NCBI GenBank assembly: GCA_025458415.1
Contig: JALOSN010000081.1
Location: 1-6,736 of the forward strand
DNA length: 6,736 bases
Reading direction: 5' to 3'
From: Hydrogenophaga sp.
Lineage (GTDB): Bacteria; Pseudomonadota; Gammaproteobacteria; Burkholderiales; Burkholderiaceae_C
Positions within the stretch are counted from its first letter, which is position 1. Each line of letters opens with the position of its first letter. The notes beneath the pieces are model-generated. The model was given only the letters and a program-made list of their open reading frames with translations, was not told the DNA's origin and made no database searches. Shown piece after piece: positions 1-6,265 of the stretch. Made by a program: the position numbers and the translations under genes.

Positions 1-1
1 C

Positions 2-2851
2 ACCTCCATCAGCCGGCAGGAGCAAAGCCAGATTTCCATCCGGTTCCGGCTGGAGCGCGACCCCGACTCGGCCGCGGCCGATGTGCGGGACAAGGTGAGT
101 CGGGTCCGTCAGCGATTGCCGCAAGGCATCGATGAACCGGTGATCGCCAAAGTGGAGGCGGATGCGTTTCCGGTGGTCTGGATCGTGTTGCACTCGGAGA
201 TCCACAACCGGCTGCAACTCAGTGACTTCGCCAATCGCCTGGCCAAGCCGGTGCTGCAAACCGCCCCTGGTGCGGCCGAGGTCCGTGTCTATGGCGAACG
301 CAGGTACGCCATGAGGGTATGGATAGATCCGGACCGTCTGGCGGCTTACCGGCTCACCGTGCAGGATGTGGAAGAAGCACTGCGGCGGTCCAACCTCGAG
401 GTTCCTGCCGGTCGCATCGAGAGTCTGCAGCGCGAGTTCAACGTCACGGCCGCCACCGACTTGCAGACGGCGCAGCAGTTCCGTGATGTGGCGGTGCGCA
501 GGGTGGGCGGACAGGTGATTCGCCTGGGGGACGTGGCCGACGTGGTCGAGGGACCGCAGGACGAGCGATCATCGGTCCGCTTCAACGGTATCGATTCGAT
601 CTCGCTGGGTGTGATCCGGCAGGCCACGGCCAATCCCCTGGAGCTGTCTGCCGGTGTCCGCGAATTGCTCGATCGCGTACGTCAGGACCTGCCGGCCGGT
701 GTCAATGTCGACATCGCCAATGACAACTCGGTGTTCATCGACCGGTCGATCAAGGCCGTCTACACCACCATCGCCGAAGCCGTGGTGCTGGTGGCTCTGG
801 TGATCTTCGTGTTTCTGCGGACCCTTCGCGCGTCAGTGATTCCGCTGGTCACCATCCCGGTCAGCCTCATTGGTGCCTTCGCCCTGATGGCGCTGTTCGG
901 CTTTTCCATCAACACGCTCACGCTGCTGGCGCTCGTGCTGGCCATCGGGCTGGTGGTGGACGATGCGATCGTGATGCTGGAGAACATCTATCGGCACATC
1001 GAGGAGGGCATGAAGCCGTTCGAGGCCGCCATCAAGGGTGCCCGTGAGATCGGATTTGCCATCGTCGCCATGACCCTGACGTTGGCCGCGGTCTATGCGC
1101 CACTGGCTTTCACACCCGGCCGAACCGGGCGCCTGTTCGCCGAGTTTGCCCTGGCACTGGCCGGCGCCGTGCTGGTGTCCGGATTTGTCGCACTCACCCT
1201 GTCGCCCATGATGTGCTCCAAGCTGTTGCGCCACCAGGACCAGCGCAGCCGCTTTGACCGGGTGATGGAGCGCGGCCTGGAGGGCCTGACCCGTGGCTAC
1301 GAGAGGGTGCTGGTCTGGACCTTGGGCGTCCGCTGGTTGATGGTCGGGATCATGGTGGCCAGTGCAGCCGGCAGCTGGTGGCTGCTCCAGAACACCCGCC
1401 AGGAGCTGGCGCCGCTGGAAGACCGGGGCGTCATCCTGGCCACCATCAACGGGCCGGATGGTGCCACGCTGGCCTACACGCAGCGCTACGCCGAGGCCAT
1501 CGAACGCATGGGCCAGGATTACCCCGAGTTCGATCGGATCTTCAGCAACATCGGTAACCCGACGGTGGCCCAGGGATCGGTGTTCCTGCGTGCCACCCCC
1601 TGGGAAGAGCGTACCCGAACCACGCAGGAGATCGCCCGCGAGATCGCTCCGCGCATGGCCGCGTTGCCCGGCATCAGCGCTTTTCCCATTACGCCGCCAT
1701 CCCTGGGGCAGGGCTTCCGTGAGCGTCCGGTCAACTATGTGATCGCCACCTCGGACAGCTATGAAAACCTGTCGGCCGTGGTGCGCCAGTTCCAGGACGC
1801 GATGGCCCGCCAGCCGGGCTTTCTGCAGGTGGACACCGACCTGCGGCTGAACAAGCCCGAGATCCGGATGGACGTTGATCGTGAGCGCGCCGCCGATATG
1901 GGTGTGAGTGTGGACGCTATTGCCCGTACCGTCGAGACGCTGCTGGGCGGTCGGATTGTCACGCGCTACAAGCGCGAAGGTGAGCAGTACGATGTGGTGG
2001 TGCAGACGCAGTCGACCCAGCGCAGCACTCCTGAGGATATCGACCGGCTGTTCGTGCGGGGTCGGGGCGACCAGATGATTCCGCTGGCGTCGCTGGTGAC
2101 GGTGCGGGAAGTGGTGGTGCCACGGGAGCTCAACCATTTCGGTCAGCGCCGCAGTGCATCCATCACGGCCAACCTGTCACCTGATCTGGCTCTGGGAGAC
2201 GCGCTGGCGTTCCTGGATGCCACGGCGCGCGACATCCTGCCGCCCGGCTACACGACAGACCTCAACGGCCAGAGCCGCGAGTTCCGCGATGCCTCCGGCT
2301 CGCTGGCGCTGGTGTTCATCCTGGCGCTGCTTTTCATCTATCTGGTGCTGGCGGCACAGTTCGAGAGCTTTATCGACCCCTTCATCATCATGCTGAGCGT
2401 GCCGCTGTCGATGCTGGGCGCGCTTCTGGCGCTGAAGCTCACCGGGGGAACGCTCAACGTCTTCAGCCAGATCGGCCTGATCACACTGGTGGGCCTGATC
2501 ACCAAACACGGCATCCTGATTGTGGAATTTGCGAACCAGCTTCGCGAACAGGGCGTGGCCAAGCTCGAAGCAACCCGCCGCGCAGCCGCGCTTCGCCTGC
2601 GGCCCATTCTCATGACCACGGGCGCCATGGTGCTGGGGGCCATTCCGCTGGCGCTGGCCACCGGTGCCGGCGCCGAGAGTCGCCAGCAGATCGGGTGGGT
2701 GATCGTTGGAGGCATGAGCCTCGGCTCGCTGCTGACGATCTTCGTCGTGCCCACCATGTACACCCTGCTGGCACGGGAGCGGGGCAACACACCCCGTGCC
2801 CGGGCGGGGGATGAGGTCGACACACCAGCTCATTCGCCAACCCCGACCTAG
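2..2851 (+). CDS. RND-family (HAE-1, AcrB-like) multidrug efflux permease, 5' end cut off by window edge
   Basis: This is the inner-membrane proton-drug antiporter subunit of a tripartite RND pump, which normally works with a periplasmic adaptor and an outer-membrane channel. The frame is open from base 2, giving 949 visible residues. Compared with AcrB (about 1049 aa, Asp407) about 85-90 N-terminal residues including TM1 are missing. The visible order is porter domain, TM2-TM6 (about residues 255-405), TM7 (about 444-462), second porter domain, then TM8-TM12 (about 766-923). The TM4 proton-relay Asp pair is at D320-D321 in AIGLVVDDAIVMLENI. The TM10 Lys is K835 in GLITKHGILIVEFAN. The TM11 Arg is R867 in LRPILMT. 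These match AcrB D407/D408, K940 and R971, so the pump looks intact where visible. A hydrophilic tail ends at a TAG stop. The GTG at base 83 is internal, because homologous sequence continues upstream of it. No adaptor or channel gene is visible; they may lie upstream. The family is certain; the substrate is unknown. Confidence 0.95.
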   Translation, partial: TSISRQEQSQISIRFRLERDPDSAAADVRDKVSRVRQRLPQGIDEPVIAKVEADAFPVVWIVLHSEIHNRLQLSDFANRLAKPVLQTAPGAAEVRVYGERRYAMRVWIDPDRLAAYRLTVQDVEEALRRSNLEVPAGRIESLQREFNVTAATDLQTAQQFRDVAVRRVGGQVIRLGDVADVVEGPQDERSSVRFNGIDSISLGVIRQATANPLELSAGVRELLDRVRQDLPAGVNVDIANDNSVFIDRSIKAVYTTIAEAVVLVALVIFVFLRTLRASVIPLVTIPVSLIGAFALMALFGFSINTLTLLALVLAIGLVVDDAIVMLENIYRHIEEGMKPFEAAIKGAREIGFAIVAMTLTLAAVYAPLAFTPGRTGRLFAEFALALAGAVLVSGFVALTLSPMMCSKLLRHQDQRSRFDRVMERGLEGLTRGYERVLVWTLGVRWLMVGIMVASAAGSWWLLQNTRQELAPLEDRGVILATINGPDGATLAYTQRYAEAIERMGQDYPEFDRIFSNIGNPTVAQGSVFLRATPWEERTRTTQEIAREIAPRMAALPGISAFPITPPSLGQGFRERPVNYVIATSDSYENLSAVVRQFQDAMARQPGFLQVDTDLRLNKPEIRMDVDRERAADMGVSVDAIARTVETLLGGRIVTRYKREGEQYDVVVQTQSTQRSTPEDIDRLFVRGRGDQMIPLASLVTVREVVVPRELNHFGQRRSASITANLSPDLALGDALAFLDATARDILPPGYTTDLNGQSREFRDASGSLALVFILALLFIYLVLAAQFESFIDPFIIMLSVPLSMLGALLALKLTGGTLNVFSQIGLITLVGLITKHGILIVEFANQLREQGVAKLEATRRAAALRLRPILMTTGAMVLGAIPLALATGAGAESRQQIGWVIVGGMSLGSLLTIFVVPTMYTLLARERGNTPRARAGDEVDTPAHSPTPT

Positions 2852-2930
2852 CCGATAGTCGCGCCAGGACATTCATCGTCAATCGAGTTGGCCAGCTCTG
2901 TACATGCCCGGCCGGCGCGCTAGCATCGGC
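2851..2930. repeat. imperfect inverted repeat spanning the RND-ligase intergenic gap
   Basis: The left arm has GCCGAT at 2851-2856 and CGCGCC at 2860-2865. The right arm has GGCGCG at 2914-2919 and ATCGGC at 2925-2930. This gives two 6-bp paired blocks separated by a 3/5-base internal loop, around a 48-base centre. The right arm ends two bases before the ligase ATG. The gap has no T-run, so this is not an intrinsic terminator. It could be an operator-like dyad or chance in GC-rich DNA; the match is short and the loop is long. Confidence 0.3.
2921..2926 (+). promoter_or_regulatory. possible -10 element for the ligase gene (TAGCAT)
   Basis: TAGCAT matches the sigma-70 -10 consensus TATAAT at four of six bases, including the key A at position 2 and T at position 6. 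It ends six bases before the A of the ligase ATG at 2933, so transcription could begin at or next to the start codon and give a leaderless message. No good -35 is seen at the expected distance (2898-2903 is CTGTAC) and there is no extended -10 TG. The call is weak. Confidence 0.18.
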
Positions 2931-2932
2931 GC

Positions 2933-4336
2933 ATGTCCACCCTTTTTGATTCATGGCAGTTTGCCCGGATCTCGGCCGAGGTCTCCCTGGCAGGACACAG
3001 CTGTCGTGCGGACCTCGCCAAACTTCAGCGGTTGCGCCTGTCCCAGGTGCTGCAGGCGGCCGCCCGCGATTCAGCCATCTACCGTCAACGCCTGCACCGG
3101 CTGGCCGACGGCCTGGATCCGGGGGAACGACTGGCGAGGATACCTCCGGTGAACCGCCATGAGCTCATGGAGCGATTTGCCGAATGGGTCACGGATCCAC
3201 AGCTGCAACTCGCGGCTCTGCGAGAGCACGTCGCCAATCCGGCCAACGTGGGTGAATCCTTTCTGGGGCGCTACCTGGTGTGGGAGAGCTCGGGAACCAG
3301 CGGCATGCCGGGCATCTTCGTGCAGGATGCACGCTGCATGGCCGTCTACGATGCACTCGAATCGCAGCGTCGAAGCCAGGTGCAGGCTTTGCGCCGTTGG
3401 TTCGACCCGCTGTGCCTGGGGGAGCGCATCGCATTTGTGGGGGCCACTGGGGGGCATTTCGCCAGCTACGTGAGCGTCGAACGCCTCCGGCGCCTTCAGC
3501 CCTGGTTGGCCCGGACTGTGCGCAGCTTTTCCATCATGCAGCCCCTGGATGCACTGGTTGCCGAACTCAACGACTTTGCGCCCACGGTGCTGGCCTCCTA
3601 TCCCACGGCGGCCGATGTGCTCGGACACGAGGCTGCAGAAGGGCGGCTCGCGCTGAACCTGCGCGAGATCTGGACCGGGGGCGAAACCCTGACGGCGGCC
3701 GTGCGCCGCCGGCTTGAATCGACGTTTTGCGGGGTCAGTGTCCGCAACAGCTACGGTGCTTCCGAGTTTCTGGCCATGGCATGGGAGTGTGACCATGGCC
3801 ACCTGCACCTCAACAGCGACTGGGTCATCCTTGAGCCGGTGGACGAACACCATCGACCGGTACCCGTGGGGCAGGCGTCGGCGGCGGTCCTGCTGACCCA
3901 CCTGGCGAACACCGTGCAGCCGCTCATACGCTATGACCTTGGCGATCACCTGCGCTTCTGGCCCGAGCCTTGCACCTGCGGATCGCCGCTGCCTGTGATC
4001 GAAGTGCAGGGGCGTCGCGATGACACTTTGCATGTTGAAGGCCGGCAAGGTCATCCCGTGGCCCTGTTGCCGCTGGCCCTGTCCACGGTGCTTGAAGAGC
4101 AGGTCGGGCTTTTCGACTTCCAGGTCTGCCAGAAAGATGCGCGAACCCTGCAACTGAGATTGCCTCAGGCGGGAGCCGAAGGCCGCGCCGCGCTGGCTCT
4201 GGCACGCAAGGCGCTGCAGAGTTACGCGCGATCCCAGGGCAGCGTGCCCATCCGTGTCGAAGGCGTTCTGGGTTGTCAGGTGCCCAGGGGGCGCAGCGGC
4301 AAGTCCTGCCGAATCCTGCCAAGGAGGCCGGGGTAG
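2933..4336 (+). CDS. PaaK-like adenylate-forming ligase (phenylacetate-CoA ligase / coenzyme F390 synthetase-related), substrate unknown
   Basis: This 467-residue protein has the ANL-superfamily core of the PaaK branch, whose members activate a carboxylate with ATP and usually pass it to CoA or another acceptor. Visible motifs in order are the ATP P-loop WESSGTSGMPG (117-127), WTGGETL (247-253), NSYGASE (272-278, adenine-binding YGxxE type), IRYDLGD (332-338, the ribose-contacting Asp region), CTCGSPLP (347-354), GRRDD (360-364, hinge) and PRGRSGK (451-457), whose K457 sits where the A10 catalytic Lys is expected. Its length fits PaaK (about 440 aa). There is no signal peptide or membrane segment, so it is probably cytoplasmic. 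ATG 2933 is the first usable start after an in-frame TAG at 2921-2923; no Shine-Dalgarno precedes it. It lies 81 bases after the RND gene on the same strand, with no phenylacetate-pathway genes visible, so paaK is not assigned. An F390-synthetase-related adenylating enzyme of unknown role is equally possible. It ends in TAG, 16 bases from the convergent moeA stop. Confidence 0.85.
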   Translation: MSTLFDSWQFARISAEVSLAGHSCRADLAKLQRLRLSQVLQAAARDSAIYRQRLHRLADGLDPGERLARIPPVNRHELMERFAEWVTDPQLQLAALREHVANPANVGESFLGRYLVWESSGTSGMPGIFVQDARCMAVYDALESQRRSQVQALRRWFDPLCLGERIAFVGATGGHFASYVSVERLRRLQPWLARTVRSFSIMQPLDALVAELNDFAPTVLASYPTAADVLGHEAAEGRLALNLREIWTGGETLTAAVRRRLESTFCGVSVRNSYGASEFLAMAWECDHGHLHLNSDWVILEPVDEHHRPVPVGQASAAVLLTHLANTVQPLIRYDLGDHLRFWPEPCTCGSPLPVIEVQGRRDDTLHVEGRQGHPVALLPLALSTVLEEQVGLFDFQVCQKDARTLQLRLPQAGAEGRAALALARKALQSYARSQGSVPIRVEGVLGCQVPRGRSGKSCRILPRRPG

Positions 4337-4350
4337 TTGTCCGCCGCTGC
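4293..4350. repeat. inverted repeat across the convergent ligase/moeA 3' ends
   Basis: GCAGCGGC at 4293-4300 pairs perfectly with GCCGCTGC at 4343-4350 across a 42-base spacer. A smaller alternative hairpin, CGGCA-AGTCC-TGCCG, lies at 4297-4311 and shares bases with the left arm. Neither is followed by a T-tract on either strand, so an intrinsic terminator is not supported. Most of the sequence is the ligase C-terminal coding end, so codon usage alone may explain it. Confidence 0.25.
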
Positions 4351-4352
4351 CG

Positions 4353-5630
4353 TCAGATGACGCCGTCGAACATCATCACATCGACCTCATCGCCGACCGC
4401 CACATGGCCCTGGCCGTGATGCAGGACGATCAGGCCGTTGGCCTCCACCATGGACCGCAGAACCCCCGAGCCCTGATTGCCGGTGGTTCTGACCTTCAGG
4501 GTACCATCGGGTTCGGTGGTGACAATGCCGCGCTGGTATTCGGTGCGGCCCGGTTTCTTGCGCAAAGCCTCGCCGCACCGGGCCCTGAGCAGGACCGGAT
4601 CGGAAGCACGGGCTCCCATCATGCGTCGCAGGGCAGGGCGCACGAAGGCCAGGAACGTCACCATCACGGCAACGGGGTTCCCTGGCAATCCGAAGAGGAT
4701 GGAGGACCGACCCGGGCGCTGGATCCGACCCACCGCCATCGGTCGCCCCGGCCGCATGGCAATGCGCCAGAAGGCCACGTCGCCCAGCTGCTTCATCATG
4801 GCCTTGGTGTGATCGGCTTCGCCCATGCTGACGCCGCCGCTGGTGATGATCGCATCGGCCTGTTCGGCCGCCTGGCGAAAGGCTGTTTCAAGTGCCTCGG
4901 GTTCGTCACGGACGACGCCCATGTCGACCACCTCGATACCCATGCGGTGCAGCAGACCGAACACGGTGTAACGGTTGCTGTCATACACCGCACCCTCACG
5001 GGGTGACTCACCCAGGCTCAGGATCTCGTCACCAGTCGAAAAGTAGGCCACTTTCAGACGGCGGAACACCCTCAGTTCCGGCAAGCCCAGGCTGGCGACC
5101 AGACCCAGAGCCGCAGGGCCCAGCAGATCCCCACGCGCCAGGGCAGGCTGCCCAGCCATGAGGTCCTCGCCGAGCAGGCGCCGGTTGTCCCCCGGCTTCA
5201 CCACGTCAGCGGGTATCTCGATGCCGTCACCCTCGATTCGGACAAACTCCAGCGGCACCACCGTGTCCAGCCCGCCGGGCATGATGGCGCCGGTCATGAT
5301 CTTGAGGCACTCACCTGGCCTCACGTTGCCCTCCCACGCCTTTCCGGCCAAGGCCGTGCCCTTCAGCTTCAGCTTCAGGGGTTGGCCCTGCACGAGCTGA
5401 TGCCCCGCAAAGGCAAACCCGTCCATGGCCGAGTTGTCGTGAGGGGGCACGCTGATGGGTGATGTGACATCGTCTGCCAGAACCCGTCCGAGCGCACCGA
5501 ACACGGAAACGGACTCCACATCGGCCACCGGCTCGACCAGTCGGGCCAGAAACTCGTTCACTTGTACGGCGCTCAGGGCCTGGGGGTCATACCCCTGCAA
5601 TTCAGCGGCTATCTGCCCAATCGTCTTCAT
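4353..5630 (-). CDS. moeA: molybdopterin molybdenumtransferase MoeA
   Basis: MoeA inserts molybdate into adenylylated molybdopterin (MPT-AMP, made by MogA/MoaB-type proteins) to form active Mo-cofactor in the cytoplasm. The 425-residue protein matches the family (E. coli 411 aa). It carries HDNSAMDG (64-71), IMTGAIMPGG (111-120), FSTGDEI (197-203), YDSNRY (216-221), RDEP (241-244), ITSGGVSMGEADH (262-274) and FGLPGNPV (313-320). These supply counterparts of E. coli Asp59, Thr100, Glu188, Asp228, Asp259, Pro298 and Pro301, so the enzyme should be active. The C-terminal beta domain (about 340-425) is complete. The chosen ATG at 5628-5630 begins MKTIGQIAAELQGYDP, an N-terminus familiar from betaproteobacterial MoeA. 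The other ATG at 5709-5711 would add 27 proline-rich, unrelated residues inside mobA. The gene starts 16 bases after the mobA stop without a clear Shine-Dalgarno, suggesting translational coupling. It is the last gene of the block in this window. Confidence 0.95.
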   Translation of the reverse strand: MKTIGQIAAELQGYDPQALSAVQVNEFLARLVEPVADVESVSVFGALGRVLADDVTSPISVPPHDNSAMDGFAFAGHQLVQGQPLKLKLKGTALAGKAWEGNVRPGECLKIMTGAIMPGGLDTVVPLEFVRIEGDGIEIPADVVKPGDNRRLLGEDLMAGQPALARGDLLGPAALGLVASLGLPELRVFRRLKVAYFSTGDEILSLGESPREGAVYDSNRYTVFGLLHRMGIEVVDMGVVRDEPEALETAFRQAAEQADAIITSGGVSMGEADHTKAMMKQLGDVAFWRIAMRPGRPMAVGRIQRPGRSSILFGLPGNPVAVMVTFLAFVRPALRRMMGARASDPVLLRARCGEALRKKPGRTEYQRGIVTTEPDGTLKVRTTGNQGSGVLRSMVEANGLIVLHHGQGHVAVGDEVDVMMFDGVI

Positions 5631-5646
5631 GAGGGTTCGTGCCGGT

Positions 5647-6261
5647 TCAGCGCTGTTCCAGCGCGTGCAATTCGGCCAGGGTGTTGGCGTTGTAGAAGGC
5701 CTGCGGGGCATCTCCCGGCTGATCGAACGGCACGATGTGCGCGGTCCAGTGGTCGATCTTCCGTCCGCCTGCCTGGGTGAAAGCGACCAGGCTTTCCAGC
5801 ATCTGAACGCCCATCAGGCAGAACACCGGTTGTGGCCGAAGCTGGCCGTCCTCTTCCCGGGCCGCCGCCATGGCCATTTCGGTGGCCGGGTCGTCAAAGG
5901 CTGCCGCCAGGCGCCGGGCCAGGTCGAGTGGAAACAGGGGGGTGTCACACGGCACGGTCAGCAGGTAGGGCGTTTCGCAACGCTCAAGACCCGTCAGAAA
6001 CCCCGCCAGCGGTCCGGCGTAACCGTCCAGCGTGTCCGGCCACACAGGTACGCCAAACGCTTCATACGCGGCCAGGTTGCGGTTGGCGTTGACCATCAGG
6101 TCGCCGATGAAGCCACCTTCCTGCATCTGCAGCCTCAGAACCGTGTGCAGGGCCAGCGGTGTGCCGTTGAACTTCTGCAGGCCTTTGTCCACGCCGCCCA
6201 TACGCGAACCGCGGCCTCCGGCCAGCACCATCGCGGTGACTTCGCTCAGTTGAATGGCCAA
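5647..6261 (-). CDS. mobA: molybdenum cofactor guanylyltransferase MobA
   Basis: MobA transfers GMP from GTP to Mo-molybdopterin, giving the MGD cofactor of DMSO-reductase-family enzymes. At 204 residues it is close to E. coli MobA (194). It shows the nucleotide-binding loop MVLAGGRGSRMGGVDKGL (11-28, with K26), a Rossmann-like core, the Mg-binding PCDTP (104-108, D106) and FYNANTLAEL (189-198), equivalent to the F-N-N-T region near the E. coli C-terminus. The start is taken as TTG 6261: in-frame sequence upstream reaches a TGA without ATG or GTG, GGAGGG lies 7 bases before TTG, and the next ATG (residue 11) would remove the first beta strand just before LAGG. It is 4 bases downstream of moaA and 16 bases upstream of moeA, so co-transcription is likely. 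The LAGGxGxRMGGxDKGL form fits MobA better than the CTP-using MocA. Its presence implies bis-MGD enzymes elsewhere in the genome. Confidence 0.94.
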   Translation of the reverse strand: MAIQLSEVTAMVLAGGRGSRMGGVDKGLQKFNGTPLALHTVLRLQMQEGGFIGDLMVNANRNLAAYEAFGVPVWPDTLDGYAGPLAGFLTGLERCETPYLLTVPCDTPLFPLDLARRLAAAFDDPATEMAMAAAREEDGQLRPQPVFCLMGVQMLESLVAFTQAGGRKIDHWTAHIVPFDQPGDAPQAFYNANTLAELHALEQR

Positions 6262-6265
6262 GGCC

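Noticed and set aside
83..85. GTG as the start of the RND protein
   Set aside because: The same frame is open to the window edge and encodes expected AcrB-like porter sequence (SISRQEQSQISIRF) upstream of this codon.
833..2137. Long - strand open frame (434 codons) opposite the RND gene
   Set aside because: It is the antisense shadow of a clear RND coding region in GC-rich DNA. Its translation is rich in His, Gln and Gly with no recognisable domain, and no plausible ribosome site was seen.
3071..4153. Long - strand open frame (360 codons) opposite the ligase
   Set aside because: The + strand carries the ordered ANL motifs. The antisense translation has no domain and low-complexity composition.
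4297..4311. Hairpin CGGCA-AGTCC-TGCCG as a terminator
   Set aside because: It is only a 5-bp stem, lies inside the ligase coding sequence and has no T-run on either strand.
5631..5711. Upstream ATG at 5711 as the moeA start
   Set aside because: It would add 27 residues unlike MoeA and overlap mobA by 65 bases. The ATG at 5630 begins typical family sequence.
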